Origin: Lepidonotus clava
Lineage: Eukaryota; Annelida; Polychaeta; Phyllodocida; Polynoidae
Length of the DNA stretch: 64,000 nucleotides
Direction: 5' to 3'
NCBI GenBank assembly: GCA_936440205.1
Contig: OW387140.1
Span: 22,937,659-23,001,658 of the forward strand
Positions 54,601 through 63,545 of the stretch are shown one piece after another. The first letter of the stretch is position 1. Each line of letters opens with the position of its first letter. The notes beneath the pieces were generated by a model that made no database searches, had not been told where the DNA came from, and saw only the letters and a program-made list of their open reading frames with translations. The translations under genes were made by a program, and so were the position numbers.

Positions 54601-57600
54601 GTTGTATTTGAACATCCATTTGTGCCATCTTTAGATACTTTGTTTTTTTAAATAAATATTTTTCTTCGTCATCTTCAGAGTATTCTGATCTTCAAGATGT
54701 TACAATATAATAATCCCTGATTGATTGTCCAATATAATGTCTATCTTTTGTGAGTAAATATAGAACTATAGCTGCTATATGGCCTATAGGCTATATAGAT
54801 AGGCCTATAAAGAAAAAAATGATAAATGATAATGAAATGAACACGTAACCCAGAACTGTGAGATAACCAAAATTGATAAATATACTAATTACTATGAGAT
54901 ACTTAGTACCATACTCCTTAGTCGCGTCGGATTCCACATGTAATATTGATTACACGGGAATCAGAAGCGAGAAAGGAGTTTGACTAATAACTACCGGTAC
55001 ATAATCTGATAATAGGTCTGATAAAAAGAGCCCACCTGGTCGCGGTCGATAGGCGGGAGGCGCGGGGTGGTGTCGCTGACCCACACGTCCTCGCTGATGT
55101 CCCGCAGACGGGCGTGCTGCGAGCTGGGTTTACGGAGGTACTGGGTGCTGGAGAAGTCGTTGATGTAGGTGGTGGGGCAGGGGCCCAGGTCGTCACCAAA
55201 GATGTGGTTGGTCCTGATGAACGGCCCAGAGTGGGCGTAGCGCCGCCGGGCGGTGGCCGCTGGCGACAGCATGGTCATAGGCGCGTCCAGGGCACTAGAA
55301 ACTGTTATTGTTATCAATTATATCTTCTTCTCTTTTTTTAAAAATTGGTATTACTATTACTCATTTTCTGTGGTGCCCTACTTAAGTTTTTGTTATTGTT
55401 CAATTATGATTTATCGGGAGTCCTAAGCCTGGGTCCTAAGTAGCCCTCTAGTCTAGACTTGTGGGGGTATGGATGGGGGGGGGGGGGGGGGGGGGGGGGG
55501 CCGACGTCGCGTGTCATGTCACTATATCTCCTTTTAGACCCATGTCACATGTCGAATTTAAGAAACAGCCATGTCCCATGTCGTTATCTTTTTTAGGCCT
55601 CTGTCCCTTGTCGAATTTAAGAATAGGGCCTTGCCATTTGTCACTTAACAGTCTGTTAATTGCCATGTCGCCTGTCGAATTTAAAAAACGGCCGTGTCGC
55701 CCTGTCGAATTTAAGAAATAGCCATGTCGCCCTGTCGATTTTAGGGGTCTATACCCCCACTTGTACATATAAAGCTTCGGGCGCCCACAGAAACGGGTGG
55801 CATAGGCATAGGCATAGCCTATGGCATAGGCATAGACTCGTGTTGTCTAACACTAACACGTTAACAGGACAGGTTATCGTAACTACTAGGACTACTTGGA
55901 TTGTGATGATCCATCTATGCCATGGAAGACACTGTTTCTTGTGTAACCGTTATCGACGAAGTTGCATGAAAAACGGCTAAGTAGAAAGAGATGAGAGATA
56001 CAGTTCTAAATACTTACCTCGATCGTACGGTGAGCGCGGAGTATCTTGTGGCATTAAGTCACGTAACCCAAGTAACGGCCGGTGCCTAACTACCGCCCCG
56101 CCGCCTTGACAACGCGTCGTCGGACCTTGACAACGCCTCGCCGCCCTCACAACGCGTCATCGGACCTTGACAACGCGTCACCGCCCTGACAACGCGTCGT
56201 CGGACCCTGACAACGCGCCATCGGGTCTTGACAACGCGTCATCGGGCCTTGACAACGCGTCATCGGGCATTGACAACGCGTCATCGGGCATTGCAACGGT
56301 TGACATAATGTCATCAGGCATTGACATTGCATCATCGATCAGGCATTGAAAACGCGTCATCAGGCATTGACATTTTGATTGCGTTATAATTGCATTAGGG
56401 GCCTACTACCGATTCGTCATCCTTTAGCCTTGAAAGTTTAGCCGCCTCCCCTCGTCCGCCAACTTGGTCCAAATCTGGAATAGGCCAATAACCGGCGAAA
56501 TCGCGACCCATCGTCAGTTTTGGGCCGGCCCCATCAAGACTAGAGTCAAAGAATCTAACTATTGCTGTCTAGATGACATAAAAGTAAGTCGATCCGAGAT
56601 TATAAAGTTTATCATGAATTATCACCGCCTGAGACATCACCGTTGGCTACGTTGTAACCAATACAGCAGCACGCTGAATTCGTGACGTGACCAATCTACG
56701 TCATGAAAGCAATATTTTTAAAAATATGGCGAACGCAAATCTGATAATCACGCGTACTGTCATTTGTTCTGGACAATTAAATGGAGATGGAGATGAAGAG
56801 GAAGACGAAACCAAAATAGAAACATGGCAAAATCTTCTAAATAGATTGCTATGTGTTTTTGTCCACGAAATTAGCAAATAAGCAATATATCAACCTGTAG
56901 ATACTCTAAATTTACAGCAAAGTTACTGTCAATTTACAGCACTGTATGTATCTACTGTAAAGTTACAGTATAAACACTGATAAAGTACTGTTGATTTCCA
57001 GCAGCAAATCTTGCTTCACATTTACAGCAGACAAAGTGCTGTAAATTTACAGCAAAAGTGGCAGGCAGCAAATATACATAGGCCTAGTCTAAAGTCAATT
57101 TGCTCTCAAAATTGAAAAAAAAGTATCTACATCTGACGATATTTTATGTCTGTATCGCATGACTATTAAAACATTATTTAAACTAATTCTGTAATTTTAC
57201 AGTGAATATTGCTGTTTAATCTCAGACAACAAAAAGTTCTGTAAATATAGACTGCAAGAACAGCCACTTGTTTGGCTGGATTACCTCTGCGCATGTCTTA
57301 AAACTTAATAAAAGGCCCAGGATTTCCTCTCTTGTTATATCTGTTCAAGAGAGCATATAGGCCAATAAAAATTGCATACTGCAATTATTAACTGAATCAG
57401 ACAACTGTATATTCCCTAGCAATATATAGGAGCTTATAACTAGATTTAGACTGGAACACATTTCATTTGTCCATAGGCCTACACTAAAATGAAAAGACAG
57501 TCGCTCTTACATGCAAAAAGGATAGGGTAAATAACATTAAAAAATACCTCATTTGAAATTATGATTAATATGAACTGATAATTTCCAGTGCTCATACATT

Positions 57601-60406
57601 GTATAGGTGAAGGCCCCGTGGATAAAGCATTTCATCTATACTGACAGTGATACGTGGATAGTTCCCTGGTAGGTGTCTGATAAATACTTTTTTCCTTTAA
57701 ATTGAATCATAAATAGTCAGGACCTACTAAATTTTCCTGTTTTTTTACTGCAACGACGCTAAATAAAGAAAAAGTTATATTTATTTCCCTAAAACAATTA
57801 TAAAAATGAGAAAGTAAATAATTTCTTTACTACTATCCTAGCTATTATAGCTGATAAGCTATTCTTGTATCATTTTGATTTTGGTTGATATAACACCTAT
57901 GCAATGGACATAATTAAGGTATCCGATATTGAAGACCATTATCATCATTCAGTGTGATAACGTATGTTATCAGGTAATTTTTACTACATTCAAATCGTAA
58001 TTGTGTTAATTGCAGTTTGAATAATGTGGTGATAGGAGGTACCCGACAGCTGGGTGACTTTGGGTCCGACGTGCGTGAAAAGGACGCTGATGACGTGTGG
58101 GACCGCGCACTTCGTATCGTCCCCAGCTTACAGGTGAGAGCAGTGGCCTGCTTTATCAACACATGTACAGATACATTGTGTGGCTAAATAGATAGGCCTA
58201 TATATAGCGAATGCAGAACTCTTCTATGTTACTATGTGGAAATTCCCCCAGTGGCAGGTTGGAACCAATCTTGTCCACCATGACAATGGTCTAATCATAT
58301 TATACCAATGTATTTTTGTAACAGATAGTCCAGCAGAAAAGCTATAGAGGCTATAGTATCAGGAGGACTATTCAGGAGGGAACCATTCTATGTTTTTTTC
58401 TGATTATTAACTTAACTTAATAGGAGCTGTCCATAAAATGCCGTCAACTATAAATGATGTCATGCAATTATTATCATTTGGAATTATTACCATACATGTA
58501 TGCCCCCCCCCCCCCCACCACCACCACCTTGTCATGTTTTTATTGTAGCCTATATTCGACGATGCGTCCAGTGGCACTTGTGTTCACTCTAGTTAGGAAA
58601 CGCTAGTTTACTTGCGTTCAGATATCAACATGTTTGTATCTGAATGCAAGCATTCCATAGAAAATAACAGAAATATATTAGCATGCCTTCATATTTAGTA
58701 TGAACGCAAGCAAATTCGATATTCCACTATGCGTTCCTAGAAATGATTGCGTTTGCTTGCGTTTCACTTGCGTTTGTTTAAAAAAAGAGAAACTTAAGTG
58801 AAATGATGCATAGTAGAAAATGGCCTTATGGCTGATAAAATGCTGAGCGGACAAACTCCAACACACTGATAATCCCAGCATTGAAAAAGTTAGTCATATA
58901 TGTCTAACTTTCTTAGTCATTATGGCTGAGGCAAATTTAACTATTCTACGTTAGTCATGGTTAGTCACAGTGACTAACATAAGTTAGACAAAGCATAAGT
59001 TAGACAAAATATGACTAACCAAAGTTAGCCACTAGTGACTAACCCTTCAAAGGTTACAGGACCAGCTGCAGGCTGCCAGGGCTCACTCTAATTCAAGAGG
59101 ATAATTTACCACCTAAGAAGCCATTTTAATTCATCATAATGGCTTTAGAAAACATCCTTGATATCTATATTTTCACATGAAATGTGGTAAAAGGTTAGAT
59201 GCACAACATGAGCTAAGGATGAGGATGGATAAACTTACCAATCTGTGGAATCTGTTTTCTTTTGAATGCCTTTTTCCTGGTGGTCATGTGATCTCTTATT
59301 TGGTCATGTGACCTCTTAGTCATTTTGACTAACACATCACCAAAAATGTTAGTGAAAATGACTACCTTAGAGTTGACTAACTGAAGTTAGCCACTACTGA
59401 CTAACTTATTACATCATAAGATTATCAGTGCAATCATCATCATCTATAGGAATGTGAAGCGGACTGGAAAACCAATTGACCCTCCTCCCCCATCGGGCCA
59501 CATGACGTCATCTATGGATGGCCTCATAGTCCTACGAAGTCTTCGGGGCCTTCTTATAAGTATGTGTATACATCAAGGGGGGAGGGGGGGGGGGGGGTCG
59601 GACATTTTTGAAAATGTGCATGTTATGTTCTAGTCAATATCTAATGTGTATTTTTGCTTAAAGGTGGGGTACAGACTAAACGGAAGGCCCCTTTCTCAAT
59701 CCCCGTCTGAGCCATAGTTCAAGTTCATTCAGGTAGTCATCTATTCATTCATGCACTCATTTGTCCGTATTTGTTCAGCACCTCAGTGGCGGATCCAGGG
59801 GAGGGAGGGGGCAAAAGGGGCAATTGCCCCCCCCCCCCCCCCGACCTAAAATGAACTCTCGTAGTTCTGACAAATCAGAGGAGAAATTTTGCAAGGTAAA
59901 TCATAGAGGGGAGGGGCAGATACCTTGCCCCCCTGGAAGACAGACCCTGGATCCGCCCCTGCACCTCATTGATATTTTCCTTCCTCTTCCCTTCCTTCCG
60001 TCCTTCCTTCATTGATAAACTATGATGTTGACAATGTTTCCATAACCAGTTCAATAATGATGGCCACGTTGCAACTATATATAATGCTTGGATCTGCACC
60101 TACACACGCACACGTCACTAGCACGCACCCACGCAGCCACGCACACACCGTCACACCCACCCACCCACCCACCCACACCCACACCCACACCCACACCCAC
60201 ACCCACACCCACACCCACACCCACCCACCCACACCCACACCCACACCCACACCCACACCCCACACCCACACCCACACCCACACCCACACCCACACCCCAC
60301 ACCCACACCCACACCCACACCCACACCCACACCCACACCCACACCCACACCCACACCCACACCCACACCCACACACCACACCCACACACACACACACACA
60401 CACCCA

Positions 60407-60496
<90 letters not shown>

Positions 60497-61932
60497 CCAT
60501 TTCACGTATAAATTCCAAACCAATACGTACCATTACCTTTCAGAAAGCCGAGGTAGAGAAGATCTGGTCTGGACTGCGGCCTATGCGAAAGCCGGTGCGG
60601 GTGGAGACGGAGCTGCTCAACACGCCGACAGGCGAGCTGAAGGTGAGTGGAGCCATTGGTCGGCCCAAACCTAAGACTTTTGTATTAATACTACAGGACT
60701 AAAATCTGTATTAATATTGTTTATGGTGAATTATTTAGAGTACAAAAACAACGTTCAGTTTTCAACCATTTAACAAGCTTAGAAAAGAAACCATAGTTCG
60801 ATCTTTTTGTATATCTTTCTTATTACCCCGCATGTGGGCATCACATGTTATAAGTCATACTTTATCGATCTCTTGAATGTTTAGTCGGGAATGTATCAGT
60901 GTATGGTTTGTTCTAAATAATTAATGGAAGAACATCAGATTCTTTTGTTCCCCTTGAGTTCTATGGGATAAAAAATCGAGCAGCCCGACTGGAACATCAC
61001 TCAGTTCACTAAAAAGAATCAAGTCCTCTAAACTTGTCTCCACATACAAGTTTTCCCTTGTCAAAGTGACGGTCATAAAGTAGAAGGGTTAAGTTATCAG
61101 ATCGTCAACCTGTCAGGCAGGCTGTCAAAAACTTGCCAACTTGCCAAGTTTGGTGCAAATGATTTACTACTTCTGAGCTATCTTAAACCCTCATTTAATT
61201 GAATTATAACCTCCCATTATCACTTCTTTGTCCTTTAGAGATGACATACTCCATCTTGATTAGCCCATTAATCTGTCTGTATCATGAGCATATTGTTGCA
61301 GTTATTGAAACTGAACTGATAGTCACAATTATGGTTTTACTTCCAAAAAGGTGGTTACAAAAAACAATCAACATTTCCAATTTGAATTCTCTCAATACAA
61401 TTATTGAAATTGAATACAGTTCATCATACTAAATAGATGTGTATCTCTTGTAATATTTTTTTCATGATATCCTATAATCTTATAAGATAAATTGATGGAA
61501 TGATGTTAAGTGATTACCTGTTTCTGTCTTAATTGAAGTGCAGTGCACCCTATACTTAACTAATAAAACTAGATGTGATGAGTTTTTGACAATATTATGA
61601 CAAATATATGATAACTTTCCAACAATGGTGGTTGTCAAAAACTCTTCATTTTGGTAACAATGCCAAATGTGTCACAAACTTTTCACTTTGACAGTGTCTT
61701 TTTGACAAGTTTAGCATGGTCTCATTTTTTCAGTGAATTATTACAATACTTGAGTTGATGTTGTTGATTAGTTACGAAACATAAATGACCCTATCAACAT
61801 TATTTGCAGGTGGTCCACAACTACGGACACGGTGGGATGGGAGTGGCCCTCAGCTGGGGCACAGCCGTCCATGCTGCTAAATTGGTGCGACATCTTGTGG
61901 AAAAAGAAACAGCGTCAAAATCCAAACTGTAG
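39638..61932 (+). CDS. DDO: D-aspartate oxidase (peroxisomal FAD flavoenzyme)
   Basis: Oxidises acidic D-amino acids to the 2-oxo acid, ammonia and H2O2 using FAD. Ten exons: 39638-39831, 40297-40420, 41786-41871, 42327-42392, 42637-42691, 42893-42994, 57607-57668, 58016-58133, 60544-60642, 61810-61932. Every intron is GT-AG and phases match; the join is 342 residues (human DDO 341). Features: the FAD-binding GAGIIG at 9-14, AAGMM in the second nucleotide-binding box, FDVVVNCTGL, RGQM, VKAPWIKHF (210-218), GGTRQ (237-241), GLRP (279-282), NYGHGG (306-311) and C-terminal SKL, a peroxisomal signal. The short loop after APWIKHF favours DDO over D-amino-acid oxidase. A strong acceptor (CTTTCAG) 14 bases before the ATG implies a non-coding first exon. 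The position of the usual active-site Tyr before I-x-P is Trp. Confidence 0.93.
40568..40869. mobile_element. TTAA-target MITE, GGGCCATACCCACTA family, copy 2
   Basis: Spans 40572-40865 with GGGCCATACCCACTAAGCGA / TCGCTAAGTGGGTATGGCCC ends, flanked by TTAA and TTTA. The interior is rich in GCGAC/TCGCC repeats, unlike copies 1 and 3. Lies in the oxidase's second intron. Confidence 0.85.
41119..41723. mobile_element. Inverted-repeat element with CCTGTTTCCACCAAAAG ends
   Basis: Starts CCTGTTTCCACCAAAAGA and ends with the inverse TTTTTGGTGGAAACAGG. The end motif recurs internally at least three times. A 12-bp tandem (AATCGTCTGTAA, four copies) lies near 41.53-41.58 kb. No target duplication was clear. 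It sits just before the oxidase's third exon and encodes nothing recognisable. Confidence 0.75.
41963..42223. mobile_element. TTAA-target MITE, GGGCCATACCCACTA family, copy 3
   Basis: Spans 41967-42219 with GCCCCATACCGACTAGGC / inverted GGTATGGGGC ends between two perfect TTAA sites. The interior repeats TCGGCCGA in both orientations, as in copy 1. Lies in the oxidase's third intron. Confidence 0.85.
43331..43487. mobile_element. GC-rich foldback element
   Basis: One hairpin of about 157 bp: ATAACCAACC...GGTTGGTTAT ends, arms including GTTATCACCCTGAG / CGAGGGGTGATAAC, and a short CCCGAAGGG centre. Strikingly GC-rich against its surroundings. No coding capacity. Confidence 0.8.
43737..43835. 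repeat. Palindrome cluster TATCACACTGCAGTGTGATA
   Basis: A perfect 20-bp palindrome at 43741-43760 is followed by GGTTATCACC and, at 43823, TTGTATCACACTAAGG. This shares TGGTTATCACCC with the foldback element 250 bp upstream, so it is possibly a decayed relative. Confidence 0.6.
46763..46835 (-). pseudogene. tRNA-like sequence (minus)
   Basis: Reads TAGCTCAGTGGTAGAGCA (A box), then a 5-bp stem with 7-base loop, then CCGGGTTCAAATCTCGG (T arm, B box). The 5' and 3' ends do not form an acceptor stem and the loop lacks the U before the anticodon, so it is tRNA-derived rather than a working tRNA. It lies inside the 45.9-47.3 kb element. Confidence 0.6.
46990..47064 (+). pseudogene. tRNA-like sequence (plus)
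   Basis: Has TTAGCTCAGTTAGTTAGGCT (D arm, A box) and GTGGGTTCTAATCCCA (T arm, B box). It diverges from its minus-strand partner 155 bases upstream, with which it shares AGGCTTC and GGGTTC-AAT. No proper acceptor stem. Confidence 0.5.
47990..56054 (-). CDS. Uncharacterised protein with TNxxFGxD repeats, nested antisense gene
   Basis: Five exons: 56054-56018, 55301-55036, 54001-53711, 49940-49762, 48107-47990. All have GT-AG borders in consistent phases (1, 0, 0, 2), giving 296 residues with no internal stop. The whole gene lies in the oxidase's sixth intron on the other strand. Start MPQDTPRSPYDR, end HMNKVR. There is no signal peptide or membrane segment; the protein is rich in Arg, Pro and Tyr. 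A loose repeat is visible: TNHIFGDD..TTYINDF (43-62), TNFKFGND..TAYTDF (115-133) and RSDFTYFGPD (172-181). I do not recognise a named family. Short repeats of this form occur in sperm and ciliary microtubule-binding proteins (SAXO/TEX-type), so an axonemal role is a weak inference. A 21-bp minisatellite lies directly upstream of the start. Confidence 0.8.
49007..49176. mobile_element. MITE, CAGTGGCGGAT family, GGGGCGGATCC subtype
   Basis: Left end GGGCGGATCCAGG and right end GGATCTGCCCCTG enclose long G-runs, C-runs and a short CA tract. GACTA occurs at both flanks (49007-49011, 49172-49176), although the exact ends are ambiguous by a few bases. It lies in the nested gene's last intron. Confidence 0.7.
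51223..51433. mobile_element. MITE, CAGTGGCGGAT family copy
   Basis: Spans 51228-51428, CAGTGGCGGATCC to GGATCTGCCTCTG, with perfect GTGAC duplications on both sides. The interior has GGGGCAATTGGCCCCC and long G/C tracts. It is close to the 59.8 kb copy. Confidence 0.85.
52170..52245 (+). pseudogene. tRNA-like sequence (plus)
   Basis: ATAGCCCAGAGGCTAGAG resembles an A box and GGGGTTTCAAATCCCACC a T arm. Between them GGACTTCAAAT matches the partner on the other strand. The acceptor stem is not convincing, so it is called tRNA-derived. Confidence 0.45.
52420..52493 (-). pseudogene. tRNA-like sequence (minus)
   Basis: Reads GTGGTATAATGGCTATGG (A-box-like), GGGACTTCAAATCAGAAGG (anticodon-arm region) and GGTTCAAACCCCC (B-box-like). 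It converges on the plus-strand copy 175 bases away and shares GGACTTCAAAT and AAGGT with it. Confidence 0.5.
55461..55760 (+). mobile_element. 300-bp element with TGTCGAATTTAAGAAAT tandem units
   Basis: Ends GTGGGGGTATGGA and the inverse TCTATACCCCCAC. After a long G-run it carries about seven degenerate 30-bp units (GCCATGTCGCCCTGTCGAAT then TTAAGAAATA). Related DNA occurs at 30.5 kb (same strand) and 32.4 kb (inverted). Frames across it are repeat-derived. It lies in the nested gene's first intron. Confidence 0.75.
56093..56385 (-). repeat. 21-bp CpG-rich minisatellite at the nested gene's 5' end
   Basis: About a dozen copies of GACAACGCGTCATCGGGCCT (plus one T), diverging toward 56.38 kb. 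It starts only 39 bases upstream of the nested gene's ATG (read on the minus strand), so it falls in that gene's 5' leader or core promoter. Every unit has ACGCGT and TGAC-type motifs. Frames on both strands are repeat artefacts. Confidence 0.9.
56890..57075. repeat. TTTACAGCA / TACTGTAAA motif cluster
   Basis: TTTACAGCA and its inverse TGCTGTAAA, plus TTACAGTA and TACTGTAA, recur about ten times. It is probably a foldback element with a reiterated motif; clear termini were not found. Confidence 0.55.
58864..59430. mobile_element. 567-bp element built of GTTAGTCA motifs
   Basis: CACTGATAATC at the left returns inverted as GATTATCAGTG at the right. Near both ends the interior repeats GTTAGTCA / TGACTAAC over a dozen times. 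It is non-coding and lies in the oxidase's eighth intron. Target duplication unclear. Confidence 0.7.
59779..59966. mobile_element. MITE, CAGTGGCGGAT family, intact copy
   Basis: Spans 59784-59961, CAGTGGCGGATCCAGGGG to GGATCCGCCCCTG, with perfect CACCT duplications at both sides and a GGGGCAATTGCCCC palindrome inside. Lies in the oxidase's eighth intron. Confidence 0.9.
60104..60493 (+). repeat. CCCACA / CA compound microsatellite
   Basis: About 390 bp of CCCACA, CCACCC and CA repeats end 50 bases before the oxidase's ninth exon. The very long Thr-His-Pro and Val-Cys-Gly frames on both strands are artefacts. Confidence 0.98.
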
Positions 61933-62467
61933 GAATTAAACTATAGTATTGAACCAGTGCGTAGGGCTGCCATACGTCAGAGTCAAACAAAAAGGCAAAG
62001 GAGAATTTATCATATAAAACATGTCTTCAAGTAAAACTAACAATACTCCTAACAGGTACATGACTGTATACTTCACAAAATTACGAAAGTTCTGTGCATG
62101 TTTCTTTTGTAAATTAGTACGATTCAAGTCGTAGGTTGAACAGAATAAGTAATTTCATGATAGTTTTAATTTAGTTTTTAATTGTATTACACCTGACACA
62201 ATGGACAAAACATCTAAGCGCCAATGAAAAGATCAGCAAGTCATTCCGAAAATATGAAAAATTCATGTCGTGTTGGATCGTGTTATGCCTAACGGATGCC
62301 CAATGTATGTGGTATCCTTGAAATACTTTCATATCTTCCAGATAGTCACTCTGCATACTCCATATTCGTATATGATCTGAAAGTATACATTGTTGAATTA
62401 TATCGTAATGTTTATATTGGTTTTATGATGGTCTTGCAGAATTAGAGTTCTGAATCAAAAAAGCAAA

Positions 62468-62473
62468 AATAAA
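62468..62473 (+). promoter_or_regulatory. Candidate polyadenylation signal of the oxidase gene
   Basis: First clear AATAAA after the oxidase stop codon, about 540 bases downstream. Confidence 0.4.
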
Positions 62474-62499
62474 AGAATTTAAATTATAATATTGCTCTG

Positions 62500-63290
62500 A
62501 GTCCAGCTTATGCATTATGCGTATCAAAGTATGTATCAATCTAAGCAATGTTACCTGTTTTTAAATAATTACAGCAATCAGAATAAGTAGCAGAGACAGA
62601 GATAATTAATTTTGATAACTGTTGAATGAGTAATGGTTTATGGAACGAGAGATGTGAAGAAATAATGATAGATTTTGGACAGAGAGTGGAAAAGTGATTA
62701 GCTTAGTGTCATCGGACTGTCAACCAGAATAGGTAAACTGACACAGAGGAAAACTTAATGAGCTGTTTAGAAGAGATAATCAATCAAAAATAGAGTTTAA
62801 GCAGTTTGTAATGCCCTTTCATTATGGCTTAGATCTAGTTCTGAATACAATCATGAACATATTTTATCAAGAACATCAATTACCTGAAGCTCTAGGTATT
62901 GAACAATTAATAGCAATATATGGCAAGGGCAATCTGGCACATCAGGGTGGCACATCAGGGACAGAAAAAACGTAGGGATACGAATCATTATGATAGTAGA
63001 GGAATAATTGGCAAGACATAATAGTTTTCTTTAGGTCTGCTCATTGGCGCCACCTGTTGGAGGCAACCCCTCAGTTCTTCTCATAACGCCACCTATCAAC
63101 AACAATAACAGTCCTGGACAGCATGAGACCCTATTGTATTGAAATTATGGCTGAATAACATCAAGAGACATCTGATAATATCAGGGAACGCTGAGTCCAA
63201 AAATCATGTAGAGAAATATACAATCAAGAGAGTATGTTGAAAACGAAAAAGCTCCTACATCCTCCAAACGGCAACAGTAGTATAGGGATA
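62500..63290. other. Intergenic DNA, nothing recognised
   Basis: AT-rich, without coding features. It contains one short direct repeat (GGCACATCAGGG, twice near 62.94 kb). Confidence 0.5.
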
Positions 63291-63545
63291 GCTCGAGTTC
63301 AAACTGAACTCGAGCTATTATTTTGACCCCCCCCCCACCCCTTAGAAACAGATCGAGTTCAAACTGAACTCGAGCTACTTTTTTGACCCCCCCCCAGAAA
63401 ACAGATCGAGTTCAAACTGAACTTGAGTTACTATTTTAACCCCCCTCCCTAGAAAACAGATCGAGTTCAAACTGAACTAGAGTTACTATTTTAACCTCCC
63501 TCCTTCCCTTACTTTGAGAAACAGATCAAGTTCAGTTCCAGTTAC
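63291..63545 (+). repeat. Tandem array of AGTTCAAACTGAACT palindromes
   Basis: Four clear copies and one degenerate copy of a roughly 55-65 bp unit. Each has GAGTTCAAACTGAACTCGAG or a close variant, then a C-rich tract and AGAAACAGAT. The core is an inverted repeat of AGTTCA with a 3-base spacer, the layout of steroid-type nuclear receptor elements. It lies about 1.4 kb after the oxidase stop. Confidence 0.85.

Noticed and set aside
56147-56360. 60-codon frames rich in Asp-Asn-Ala-Ser repeats
   Set aside because: Products of the 21-bp minisatellite, whose unit length is a multiple of three, so all frames stay open.
58425-58530. Copy of the same dispersed repeat as at 27.83-27.98 kb (CCGTCCATAA / poly-C)
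   Set aside because: The shared words are short and the poly-C/G tracts are simple sequence; not enough to define an element.
60012-60702. 220- and 204-codon plus-strand frames and 110-170-codon minus-strand frames
   Set aside because: Composed almost wholly of CCCACA/CA repeat; the only coding part is the oxidase exon at 60544-60642.
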